Below are positions 14,572 to 23,008 of a stretch of 40,542 nucleotides of DNA, piece by piece. Made by a program: the position numbers and the translations under genes. The stretch's first letter is position 1. Every line of letters begins with the position of its first letter. Source of the DNA: an uncultured Clostridia bacterium (GTDB lineage Bacteria > Bacillota > Clostridia > Saccharofermentanales > DTU023); contig CAMYEY010000001.1 in assembly GCA_947254895.1 (NCBI GenBank), forward strand, positions 1-40,542, read 5' to 3'. The notes beneath the pieces are model-generated. The model saw only the letters and a list, made by a program, of their open reading frames with translations, made no database searches and was not told the DNA's origin.

Positions 14572-15981
14572 ATGGCCAAGATGAGAATACCGGAAGAGAT
14601 TAGAAAAAAGATTTTAGAGAAGACACCACCCCATAACAAACAGGCTGAAGAAGCTGTCCTTGGATCAGCCCTGCTCTCGGCAGATTGTATTCCTGACTTG
14701 ATTAACAGTTTGGATAAGGATGATTTTTATTTTCCTCAAAATCAGATAATATTTGCAGCAATCTATGGCTTATACCAAGAGAGAAAACCGGTAGACCTGG
14801 TGACCCTCTCTGACCGCCTTTCCCTTGATGGTAATTTGCTTGATGTGGGCGGCTATGAATACTTGACTTATCTTGCTGACTCTACCCCCTTGCTTCGCAA
14901 CTATTCTTACTATGCAGATATTGTTCTTGAAAAATCTAAGCTCAGACAAATAATATTAAGTCTTAATGATGTTATCGCTACATCTTATGGGGACAGTGAT
15001 GATGTTGATGAGATCATCGACCTGGTTGCAAAAAAACTGTATGACATTAGAGAAAATCAGGATAACCGAGGTTTTGCTAAACTAGGGCCGGTCCTAGCTG
15101 AAAGGATTAATGACTTGGATGAAGCTGCCAAGGGCAAAAAGGATGATATGATTCATTCCGGCTATCCCTCGATTGACGACACGTTGGGCGGCCTCAAGAA
15201 GGGTGCTCTTTTGATAGTTGCAGCGAGACCTGGTATGGGTAAGACAGCTCTAGCCCTCAATATAGCCCATAAGGCGGCTATGATTTACCAAGTGCCGACG
15301 GCAATTTTCAGCTTGGAAATGTCAAAGGAAGAACTGGCAAATCGTTTCCTCTCCTCTCATTTATCTATAGACTCGCGCCGGATCGGTTCGGCCAAATTAA
15401 CTAAGGATGATTGGGATAAGATCACAGGTAACTTTAAGGGGCTTTTTGAGGCACCGATTTATATTGATGACAGGTCAGGTGTTTCCCCGATAGAGATGTT
15501 GGCTAAGGCTCGACAATTACAGCTCGAAAATAACCTAGGCCTGATTGTCGTAGATTACCTCCAGTTAATGTCGGGAGACCGTAACCGTTCAGATAGCAGG
15601 CAGCAAGAGATCTCTGATATCTCTCGTCAGCTAAAATTGATGGCCAGAGAACTAAATGTCCCCGTTATTGCCATTTCACAGTTGTCCCGGGCTTGTGAGA
15701 GCCGTAATGACAAACGGCCGATTCTTTCAGACTTGCGTGATTCTGGAGCTATCGAGCAGGATGCTGACGTGGTCATGTTTCTTTATAGGGACGACTATTA
15801 CAATAATGAAGAACTCGATAAAAAGGTGGAGACAGCTGAACTTATTGTTGCCAAGAACCGTCATGGTGAAACAAGGACTATACAGTTGGGCTGGAGACCG
15901 GAGTATATGATGTTCTTTGAACCGGAAAAAACGCCTTTGCCTGAGGTACCTGCCTGGTCGGCTCCACAACCTGATTTTTAG
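14572..15981 (+). CDS. dnaB: Replicative DNA helicase
   Basis: A 469-residue hexameric 5'-to-3' helicase that drives the replication fork. The N-terminal DnaB domain (about 20-120, starting PPHNKQAEEAVLGS) is followed by the RecA-like domain with Walker A RPGMGKT (Lys224), the EMSKEEL segment, Walker B VVDYLQLM and SDLRDSGAIEQDAD. The length is typical of the Firmicutes protein called DnaC in Bacillus. The ribosome binding site is an unusual GGGGGG about 10 bases before the ATG. tilS follows after 23 bases. Confidence 0.97.
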   Translation: MAKMRIPEEIRKKILEKTPPHNKQAEEAVLGSALLSADCIPDLINSLDKDDFYFPQNQIIFAAIYGLYQERKPVDLVTLSDRLSLDGNLLDVGGYEYLTYLADSTPLLRNYSYYADIVLEKSKLRQIILSLNDVIATSYGDSDDVDEIIDLVAKKLYDIRENQDNRGFAKLGPVLAERINDLDEAAKGKKDDMIHSGYPSIDDTLGGLKKGALLIVAARPGMGKTALALNIAHKAAMIYQVPTAIFSLEMSKEELANRFLSSHLSIDSRRIGSAKLTKDDWDKITGNFKGLFEAPIYIDDRSGVSPIEMLAKARQLQLENNLGLIVVDYLQLMSGDRNRSDSRQQEISDISRQLKLMARELNVPVIAISQLSRACESRNDKRPILSDLRDSGAIEQDADVVMFLYRDDYYNNEELDKKVETAELIVAKNRHGETRTIQLGWRPEYMMFFEPEKTPLPEVPAWSAPQPDF

Positions 15982-16004
15982 GATAGATCCTGCTTTGCCG
16001 AATT

Positions 16005-17123
16005 ATGATCCAAGAGTTTTCAGGACAATTTGTAAAACTTAAAAACTTTTGCTTGGAGGAAGGCCTCATTCAAGAGGATAGCCTGATTGTATTAGCCCTG
16101 TCAGGAGGGGTAGATTCAGTTTGCTTAGCCTATTTCTTGCTTTGGCTCCAGGAAAGAGGAACTTTCAAAAATATTAGGGTGGTTGCCGCCCATTTGAATC
16201 ATATGATCAGACCGGGAGCAGCTGAGACAGATCAGGCCTTTGTCACTGACCTTTGTGGTCAATTAGGCTTGGAGTTGCGGGTCCGTCAGGTAGATGTACC
16301 TGCCTTGGCCCGGGAACGCCAGATGGGCTTGGAAGAAGCAGGACGTTTTGCCAGATATCAATTTTTTAATGACCTTATACTAGACCTCACAAAGCGCCAC
16401 GCTGAAAAAAAAGACCAGACTCCTGATTTAGAGGACGACCAGCGGGCTATAGTTCTCCTGGGCCACCACAGGGATGACCTAGCTGAATCTGTCGTGATGA
16501 ATCTGGGTCGTGGGTCAGGTTTATCCGGTCTAACGACACTAAAGGCTAAGCAAGGGATCTACCGCAGGCCTTTACTAATTTTGTCCAAAAGTGAAATTTT
16601 ACAGCTGGCCAAGGACCAGAGCTGGATCTGGTGTGAAGACCAGACGAATGAATCCGATGATTATCTTCGTAATCGTATCAGGCATGACCTGCTACCCACA
16701 TGGTCGGATGTCGTCGGCTATGATGTTCGTCCGGTCTTAGCCCGACTCTCGTGCAATCTGACTGATGCAGAGGAAGGTCTTACTTGGGCTGGTCAAGAAG
16801 CTTACAGCCATTGCTTACGAGGTCCCGGTCCCGCCAATTTTTCTCTCAAGGAACTCAGAAAACTTCCGGCTGCTGTTCTGAAACTGGTCCTAGATCAGGC
16901 TCTAGCCCTGAGTCAAAGAACCGATTTGGCTGATGACTTGACCTTACCGATAGGGATGGGTAAAGCCCTAACCGCCCTTCAGCACAGACAGATCTGGCAG
17001 ATTATCCATGGCGACCATGGTAATAAGCTTATCGACATAGGTGATGGTTTGGCTTTCTGCAGGTCCGGTCGTCGGCTCATTTTAGTTCCCTATCAGCGCA
17101 AGCCTAGGCATCATAGATACTAG
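16005..17123 (+). CDS. tilS: tRNA(Ile)-lysidine synthetase
   Basis: TilS attaches lysine to C34 of the CAU-anticodon tRNA-Ile, changing it to AUA decoding, an essential step. The 372-residue protein has the PP-loop SGGVDS (33-38), the HLNHMIR segment, GHHRDDLAESVVMNLGRGSG and DQTNESDDYLRNRIRH, all typical of the N-type ATPase domain. The C-terminal part is short and divergent compared with the roughly 460-residue Bacillus protein. No clear ribosome binding site precedes the ATG. Confidence 0.95.
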   Translation: MIQEFSGQFVKLKNFCLEEGLIQEDSLIVLALSGGVDSVCLAYFLLWLQERGTFKNIRVVAAHLNHMIRPGAAETDQAFVTDLCGQLGLELRVRQVDVPALARERQMGLEEAGRFARYQFFNDLILDLTKRHAEKKDQTPDLEDDQRAIVLLGHHRDDLAESVVMNLGRGSGLSGLTTLKAKQGIYRRPLLILSKSEILQLAKDQSWIWCEDQTNESDDYLRNRIRHDLLPTWSDVVGYDVRPVLARLSCNLTDAEEGLTWAGQEAYSHCLRGPGPANFSLKELRKLPAAVLKLVLDQALALSQRTDLADDLTLPIGMGKALTALQHRQIWQIIHGDHGNKLIDIGDGLAFCRSGRRLILVPYQRKPRHHRY

Positions 17124-17140
17124 CTTTGCTGAAATTCTCT

Positions 17141-17149
17141 TGATATAAT
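17141..17149 (+). promoter_or_regulatory. Extended -10 promoter of hpt-ftsH
   Basis: TGATATAAT (17141-17149) is a perfect extended -10 element; the -35 region is poor. The predicted start near 17156 leaves a leader of about 97 bases with two hairpins: GCACT/AGTGC (17170-17182) and CTGGG/CCCAG (17187-17210). Confidence 0.6.
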
Positions 17150-17252
17150 AAGTTTTTAAAGAATAAAAGGCACTCACAGTGCGAGCCTGGGAGAACATGC
17201 TAGTACCCAGACTAAACTATAAAAGCTGAATTAAATTGAAAGCGAGAAAATT

Positions 17253-17834
17253 ATGAGAATATCTGAAGTGTTGATCAGCAAGGAGGAAATCCACTCCATT
17301 TGCCAAAGGTTGGGCAAGCAGATCAGCCAAGACTATGAAGGTAAGGAAATAGTCTTGATTTGTGTCCTCAGGGGGGCGATAGTCTTTTTGGCGGACCTCA
17401 TGCGTGAAATCAAAGTCCCTTGCGAAATCGATTTTATGTCGGTTTCCAGCTATACCGGAACCAAGAGCTCCGGTGATGTTAAAATCGTTAAGGACTTGGA
17501 AGACTCTATTGAGGGTAAACACGTTATAGTAGTTGAAGATATCATCGACTCCGGCCTGACTCTTTCCCACCTACTGAGTCTGCTTAAGTCTAGAAAACCT
17601 GCGAGCCTTCGGCTTTGTACCTGCTTTGATAAACCGGACAGGCGGAAAACTGAGGTGGAAGTTCATTATATAGGTAAACAGATTCCTGATGAGTTTATCG
17701 TGGGCTATGGTCTCGATTATAATGGCCATTACCGCAATCTCCCGGATATTTGCATCCTAAGGCTTGACGAGGCTGAAGATTCTTTAGGTAAAGAAGTAAA
17801 CTCAACTGAGGAGAAAGTTGATGAATCAAAATAA
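17253..17834 (+). CDS. hpt: Hypoxanthine phosphoribosyltransferase
   Basis: A purine salvage enzyme that makes IMP or GMP from hypoxanthine or guanine and PRPP. The PRPP-binding loop reads EDIIDSG (95-101), the SSYTGTKSSGDV flexible loop is present, and VGYGLDYNGHYRNLPDI closes the domain. At 193 residues it is slightly longer than usual because of a polar tail. The last 14 bases overlap the start of ftsH, so the two are translationally coupled. The tilS-hpt-ftsH order is widespread in Firmicutes. Confidence 0.97.
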   Translation: MRISEVLISKEEIHSICQRLGKQISQDYEGKEIVLICVLRGAIVFLADLMREIKVPCEIDFMSVSSYTGTKSSGDVKIVKDLEDSIEGKHVIVVEDIIDSGLTLSHLLSLLKSRKPASLRLCTCFDKPDRRKTEVEVHYIGKQIPDEFIVGYGLDYNGHYRNLPDICILRLDEAEDSLGKEVNSTEEKVDESK

Positions 17835-19737
17835 AAAAAATCGCCCATCGGGCATGTCGTTTTACATCATACTTTTAGCTGTTATTCTGCTTTCATCCTA
17901 CTTCATGTCTAAGCTGGATAATCCGAACCAAGTTTACTTATCTGACCTACAAAGCCAGTTAAAAGAAGGCAAAATAGAGTCTGTTAAGCTTAATGGTGAG
18001 ACCTTACAAGTTACCCTGAAACCTGCTAAGGCAGGAGAGAGTGGAACGACCTATACTAAAAAGGTTCACCCCTACCTGGTTAGTGAACTTTTTGATAAGT
18101 TTCAAGATGCTTATGATAAGGGCGAACTAAAGTATTACGATTACTCTAAGCCCACTGACTTTTATGGGGCTTTTAACTTAATTTTGATAGTTCTGATGGT
18201 TGCCGGTCTGGGTTTCTTTATCTGGTTCACCTTTAACCGGCAGGCGGGTGACGGCCGGATGACCATGAATTTTGGCCGTAGCAAGGCACGCCTGAGTAAT
18301 CCTGAAGAAAATGAGGTAACCTTTGAGGATGTAGCCGGTGCCGATGAGGAAAAAGCCGAGCTCCAGGAGGTCGTCGACTTCCTGAAAAATCCGGATAAAT
18401 ATGCCAAACTTGGTGCGAGAGTTCCCAAGGGGATCCTCTTGGTGGGTGCACCTGGAACAGGTAAAACCCTTTTGGCCAAGGCAGTGGCGGGCGAGGCCGG
18501 TGTACCCTTTTTCTCGATCTCCGGTTCTGACTTTGTTGAAATGTTTGTCGGTGTTGGTGCTTCCAGGGTCCGCGATATGTTTGATGAGGCCAAGAAAAAA
18601 GCTCCTTCTATCATTTTTATAGATGAGATTGATGCTGTCGGCCGACAGAGGGGAGCAGGTCTCGGTGGTGGCCATGATGAGCGGGAACAGACCCTCAACC
18701 AACTCTTAGTTGAGATGGACGGTTTTGGTCCTAATCAAGGGGTTATTGTGATGGCTGCAACTAACAGGGTGGACATTCTGGATCCGGCCTTATTGCGTCC
18801 AGGGCGTTTTGACCGGAGAATAACCGTCATGCGGCCAGACCTCAAGGGGAGGGCTGAGATCCTCAAGGTTCATGCTAAAAATAAGCCCTTGGAGTCCAAT
18901 ATTGATCTCATGGAAATTGCTAAATTGACCCCTGGTTTTACCGGGGCAGACCTAGCCAACCTCCTTAATGAAGCAGCCCTCCTGGCTGCCAGACGTAATG
19001 CCAATACGATCAGCTATCGAGATATTTCCGAGGCGGTTTACAAGGTTACGATAGGACCGGAAAAAAAGAGCAATGTGATTTCGGCCAGAGAAAGGAAGCT
19101 GACAGCCTACCACGAAGCCGGTCATGCCCTTGTTCTGCGAGCTGTTTCTACCACCAAGAGGGTGGAAAGGGTCACCATTATCCCGGCAGGGGGGGCAGGT
19201 GGCTATACAGCCTCCAAGCCCAATGAGGACTTTAGTTATATGACCGAAGCCCAGCTCTTTGATGATATTTGTTACACCTTGGGTGGCCGTGGCGCGGAAG
19301 AAATCATCTTCCAAGAGGTTTCAACCGGAGCTTCGTCTGACCTCCAGTCCTGTAACGCAACCGCTCGTAACATGATTACCCGTTATGGCATGAGCAAGAG
19401 TCTCAAGAATTTTACCTTGCAGACTAATGATGAGGTTTTCTTAGGTCGAGACTATGGTCACAGTGGAGAGCATAGTGAATACTTGCTTGCCCAGGTGGAT
19501 AAAGAGGTTAAAGATATTCTTGATAAGGCCTATGCGAGGACCCTGGATATCTTACAGACAGAGTCGCTCGTTCTGGAAAAGGTGACCCAGATGTTGCTTG
19601 AGAAAGAAAAAATCGAGGGTCCTGAGTTTGAAGCTATTTATAAGGAATATGCTGTAAATTACAAACCCTTAGAGGATGAAGACCAGTATATTTCTGATCT
19701 GGGAAATGCAGAAATTAATCCAGTCGAGCAAGACTAA
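17821..19737 (+). CDS. ftsH: ATP-dependent zinc metalloprotease FtsH (first copy)
   Basis: A membrane-bound AAA+ protease that degrades misfolded membrane proteins and regulatory substrates. From ATG 17821 it has 638 residues: a membrane helix (about 12-30), an extracytoplasmic domain of about 80 residues, a second helix (about 116-137), the AAA+ domain with Walker A GAPGTGKT (209-216), Walker B IIFIDE and the second region of homology ending RPGRFDRR, then the protease domain with zinc site HEAGH (431-435). A TTG at 17818 is an alternative start; GAGGAG seven bases before the ATG favours 17821. This is the canonical copy after hpt. Confidence 0.97.
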   Translation: MNQNKKNRPSGMSFYIILLAVILLSSYFMSKLDNPNQVYLSDLQSQLKEGKIESVKLNGETLQVTLKPAKAGESGTTYTKKVHPYLVSELFDKFQDAYDKGELKYYDYSKPTDFYGAFNLILIVLMVAGLGFFIWFTFNRQAGDGRMTMNFGRSKARLSNPEENEVTFEDVAGADEEKAELQEVVDFLKNPDKYAKLGARVPKGILLVGAPGTGKTLLAKAVAGEAGVPFFSISGSDFVEMFVGVGASRVRDMFDEAKKKAPSIIFIDEIDAVGRQRGAGLGGGHDEREQTLNQLLVEMDGFGPNQGVIVMAATNRVDILDPALLRPGRFDRRITVMRPDLKGRAEILKVHAKNKPLESNIDLMEIAKLTPGFTGADLANLLNEAALLAARRNANTISYRDISEAVYKVTIGPEKKSNVISARERKLTAYHEAGHALVLRAVSTTKRVERVTIIPAGGAGGYTASKPNEDFSYMTEAQLFDDICYTLGGRGAEEIIFQEVSTGASSDLQSCNATARNMITRYGMSKSLKNFTLQTNDEVFLGRDYGHSGEHSEYLLAQVDKEVKDILDKAYARTLDILQTESLVLEKVTQMLLEKEKIEGPEFEAIYKEYAVNYKPLEDEDQYISDLGNAEINPVEQD

Positions 19738-19764
19738 GCTTAAGTCTAACAGATGAACTGAGAT

Positions 19765-19795
19765 AGGCTAGCCACTATGGCTAGCCTGTTTTAAT
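19765..19795 (+). terminator. Rho-independent terminator after the first ftsH
   Basis: AGGCTAGCCA (19765-19774) and TGGCTAGCCT (19778-19787) form a perfect 10-bp stem with a 3-base loop, followed by GTTTTAATT. It ends the long rpsF-to-ftsH cluster. Confidence 0.85.
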
Positions 19796-19818
19796 TAAGT
19801 CATAAGCCGTGTTAGAAT
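19790..19818 (+). promoter_or_regulatory. Promoter of fbp
   Basis: Extended -10 TGTTAGAAT (19810-19818) with a weak -35 TTTAAT (19790-19795) at 17 bases. It sits directly behind the ftsH terminator and about 40 bases before the fbp start. Confidence 0.5.
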
Positions 19819-19856
19819 GAAAAGGTAAAGCTGGCAAGCAAAGAAAGAGAGATAAG

Positions 19857-21815
19857 ATGAGACAGGTATATCAAATTGAAAAACACTTAGATTTGTTAAG
19901 TAAATACTATCCGACTATAGAGGCTGCCCGGGGCAAGATTGTCTACCTGCAAACGCTACTTTCCCTACCCAAGGGGACAGAGTTTTTCTTTTCTGACCTG
20001 CATGGTGAGGCAGAGGCCTTCATCAACTTTTTGCACTCGGCATCCGGGGCTACCCGCAATAAGATCAAGACCCTATTTGAGCGGACTATGACTGTGAGTG
20101 AGCAGAATGACCTAGCCTTTCTGGTCTTTAACCCTAAAATTGCCCTTGATATGATGGAAGAGGAGGGGAAGCTGACGGATGAAGTTGTGCGGATTACTAT
20201 TTTTCGCCTGATAGACCTCCTGAAATATGTTTCATCCAAGTATCCTTTAGAAAAGGTTGAAGAAAAGACCCCTCCCGAGTATGCCCAAATTATTGATGAG
20301 TTGCTCAACACTATAGTTGACCTGGAAGATAGCGATATGTACAACCAGGCCATCATCAATGCTATCATCAAGCATGAAGCAAGTCGTCCCTTTATTACGG
20401 CTCTCTGTGAAATGATCCAAAATGTTTCAGTTGATGAACTGCATATCATTGGAGATATTTTTGACCGGGGACCGGCTCCACAAAAAATCATGGATGTTCT
20501 TATGGACTATCCTAATGTTGATGTTCAGTGGGGCAATCATGACATCATTTGGATGGCTGCAGCCGGAGGTTCTCCTATCGCCATTATGGCGGTTTTACGG
20601 ATTGCCCTTCGTTACAATAATTTTGATTGCCTTGAGGACGGCTATGGGATCAACCTTCGCCCTCTATATAGCTATGCAACCCAAGTTTATGCTGATGATC
20701 CTTGCAGTAGGTTTATGCCCAAAAATCTTGAGGGCAGTCAGTTTGCCCGAATTGATCCTGAGATAGCAGCAAAGATGCAAAAAATGATTGCTATCATGGA
20801 AATAAAACTGGAAGGTCAGCTCTATGAGCGTAATCCTGATTTCAAAATGGCTGACCGTAATGTTTTGCGTAAGATAGATTTTACAAAGGGCGTTTTTGTC
20901 GAAAATGGTCAAGAATATGAGCTGTTAGATAAAAACTTCCCCACAGTTAACCCTGCTGATCCTCTTGCCCTTAGTCCTGAGGAGGAAGACTTGATCAACG
21001 CCTTAAAGGTTTCTTTTGCTGCATCACCACGTTTGCAAAAGCATATCAGCTATCTCTACCAGGTGGGAGGTATGTATAAGATTCACAACAATAACCTCCT
21101 TTACCATGGCTGCATTCCCTTGGATGACAAGGGGCAGTTACAAGAAGTTCATCTAGATGGTAAGAAGCTCAAGGGTAAAGAGCTTATGGACTATATTTTT
21201 TATCGGGTTAGGGAAGCCTGGTTTAGTCCAAAAAATTCCGAGGAAAGGCGGAAGGGCCAGGACCTCATGTGGTATCTGTGGTGTGGGGTAAAATCCCCCC
21301 TCTTTGGCAAGGACAAGATGGCCACCTTCGAGCGGTATTTTTTAGCTGAAAAAGAACTCCATAAGGAACGCAAATCTGCCTACTATGAATTTTCACAACA
21401 GGAAGAAGTGGCCTGCATGATCCTCCGAGAATTTGGCCTTGACCCTGATAAGGCCCATATTATCAACGGCCATGTTCCGGTTAAGATCAAGGATGGTGAG
21501 ACACCCATTAAGGCCAATGGTAAATTATTTGTGATCGATGGTGGCCTCTCTGAAGCTTACCAAGCAACTACCGGAATTGCCGGTTATACCTTGATTTTTA
21601 GTTCCCATGAACTTGCCTTGGCTGAGCACCACCATTTTGAAGGGGTACAGTCGTCGGGTAGCTACCTACCTGATATCCACGTAGTTGAAAAGATGCCACA
21701 TAGGTTACGGATTTCTGACACAGATGAGGGCGATGATTTACGGTCACAGATTGAAGATTTAAAAGCTTTGGTGGATGCCTATAGCTGTGGTCGGATGCGG
21801 ATGAAAAGGGGCTGA
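19857..21815 (+). CDS. fbp: Fructose-1,6-bisphosphatase, class III
   Basis: This gluconeogenic enzyme hydrolyses fructose-1,6-bisphosphate to fructose-6-phosphate. The 652-residue length and metallophosphatase motifs mark the Firmicutes class III type: FSDLHGEAEAF near residue 43, GDIFDRG (199-205), GNHD (226-229) and the later INGHVPVK and VIDGGLSEAY. The start follows AGAGAGATAAG. A fructokinase-like gene is 46 bases downstream, so the pair handles fructose and hexose phosphates. Confidence 0.97.
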   Translation: MRQVYQIEKHLDLLSKYYPTIEAARGKIVYLQTLLSLPKGTEFFFSDLHGEAEAFINFLHSASGATRNKIKTLFERTMTVSEQNDLAFLVFNPKIALDMMEEEGKLTDEVVRITIFRLIDLLKYVSSKYPLEKVEEKTPPEYAQIIDELLNTIVDLEDSDMYNQAIINAIIKHEASRPFITALCEMIQNVSVDELHIIGDIFDRGPAPQKIMDVLMDYPNVDVQWGNHDIIWMAAAGGSPIAIMAVLRIALRYNNFDCLEDGYGINLRPLYSYATQVYADDPCSRFMPKNLEGSQFARIDPEIAAKMQKMIAIMEIKLEGQLYERNPDFKMADRNVLRKIDFTKGVFVENGQEYELLDKNFPTVNPADPLALSPEEEDLINALKVSFAASPRLQKHISYLYQVGGMYKIHNNNLLYHGCIPLDDKGQLQEVHLDGKKLKGKELMDYIFYRVREAWFSPKNSEERRKGQDLMWYLWCGVKSPLFGKDKMATFERYFLAEKELHKERKSAYYEFSQQEEVACMILREFGLDPDKAHIINGHVPVKIKDGETPIKANGKLFVIDGGLSEAYQATTGIAGYTLIFSSHELALAEHHHFEGVQSSGSYLPDIHVVEKMPHRLRISDTDEGDDLRSQIEDLKALVDAYSCGRMRMKRG

Positions 21816-21861
21816 AAGCCTTTCTGCTGAGAAAGAGATAGAAGGACGAGGAGAGATCGAG

Positions 21862-22812
21862 ATGAAGAAATATGACCTAATTAGTATTGGCGAAGTCCTT
21901 ATAGACTTTATTCCAACCGGGAATAGTCATGAGTTTTCTATGAACTTTGGTGGTGCTCCTGCCAATGTTGCCGTAGCAGTCGCTCGTAATGGCCTAGATA
22001 CAGCCTTTTGCGGTATGGTAGGAGAGGATGACTTTGGCCGCTTTATTGGCCAGGTTTTTGACCGTGAGGGAGTGGACTTTCTCTGTCCAGACTACTGTAA
22101 GGAAGCCACCACAACTCTGGCCTTTGTGAACCTGGATGAGTTTGGTGACCGGTCCTTTACTTTTGCCAGAAAGCCGGGTGCTGATATGTTTTTAAGCCGA
22201 GACCAGCTGCCAGAAGACCAGATAGGGGCCTGCCGGATGATCAATTCCGGTACCTTGTCGATGGTAGGTGGGCAGTCAAAGGATACCAATATTTATGCTT
22301 TGCAGGAAGCCCACCGCCAGGGTAAAATTGTTGCCCTTGACCTGAATTATCGGGACCAGCTCTGGGATTATGATGTTGAGGCTTGTTGTAAGGTTTTTCA
22401 TGAGGTTTTACCCTATGTGGACCTCCTTAAGATCTCTGAAGAAGAGGTCCCCATGCTCAAGATGCCTGTTACAGAGGCTATCTCTAAGTATGGTCTAACG
22501 GCTGTTGTGGTTACCCTTGGCCCTGAAGGATCTTTGGTCCACCTTCCTGGCGACCAGGTTCTGAAACAGGAAGGTATCAAGGCCAAGGTCCAAGATACAA
22601 CAGGTGCCGGAGATGCCTTCTGGGGAGCTTTTTTAGCCAGTCTCTTACGAACCGGCTGTAATCGGGCCGGTGACCTTTCTGAGTCTGATTTTGCTGAGGC
22701 TATGAGATGTGGTGCTGTTTCCGGATTTTTCTGCGTCCAGAAAAAAGGGGCGATTGAATCACTTCCAACTTATGAGGAGCTCTTGGTTACTAGGGAAGAA
22801 TTGGGCTTATAA
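21862..22812 (+). CDS. scrK: PfkB-family sugar kinase, probably fructokinase
   Basis: A 316-residue ribokinase-fold kinase. The sugar-binding signature NFGGAPANVAVAVARNG lies near residues 29-45, and DTTGAGDAF (245-253) holds the anion hole and catalytic base Asp251. MKKYDLISIGEVLIDFIP and the GGAPANVA signature fit fructokinases better than ribokinases or 1-phosphofructokinases. GAGGAGAG serves as ribosome binding site. It is likely cotranscribed with fbp. The exact sugar is inferred; other 2-keto-sugars cannot be excluded. Confidence 0.85.
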   Translation: MKKYDLISIGEVLIDFIPTGNSHEFSMNFGGAPANVAVAVARNGLDTAFCGMVGEDDFGRFIGQVFDREGVDFLCPDYCKEATTTLAFVNLDEFGDRSFTFARKPGADMFLSRDQLPEDQIGACRMINSGTLSMVGGQSKDTNIYALQEAHRQGKIVALDLNYRDQLWDYDVEACCKVFHEVLPYVDLLKISEEEVPMLKMPVTEAISKYGLTAVVVTLGPEGSLVHLPGDQVLKQEGIKAKVQDTTGAGDAFWGAFLASLLRTGCNRAGDLSESDFAEAMRCGAVSGFFCVQKKGAIESLPTYEELLVTREELGL

Positions 22813-22896
22813 AATTTCCGTTTGTCTCCCGGGGGGCCTACCTTTAGTTTGGTCCCCACAACTTTCTTCCTAGATTTCACAAATGTTCAAATTCTC

Positions 22897-22923
22897 TTTG
22901 CAAGACCTGTCTTTTGCTATGCT
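22897..22923 (+). promoter_or_regulatory. Possible promoter of the second ftsH
   Basis: Extended -10 TGCTATGCT (22915-22923) preceded by TTTGCA (22897-22902) at a short 15-base spacing. It is the best candidate in the 196-base gap between the kinase and ftsH. Confidence 0.35.
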
Positions 22924-23008
22924 AAGCTATGGACACTGAGAGGTATATTTCCCTTTCGGAGAGCTACTTTTGCGAGCAAGATAAGATGTGAAAGGCAGGG
23001 AGATAAGA

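Noticed and set aside
18162..18702. Two long minus-strand frames over ftsH (178 and 174 codons)
   Set aside because: Both mirror the conserved AAA+ coding region; serine/proline-rich products are typical antisense artefacts.
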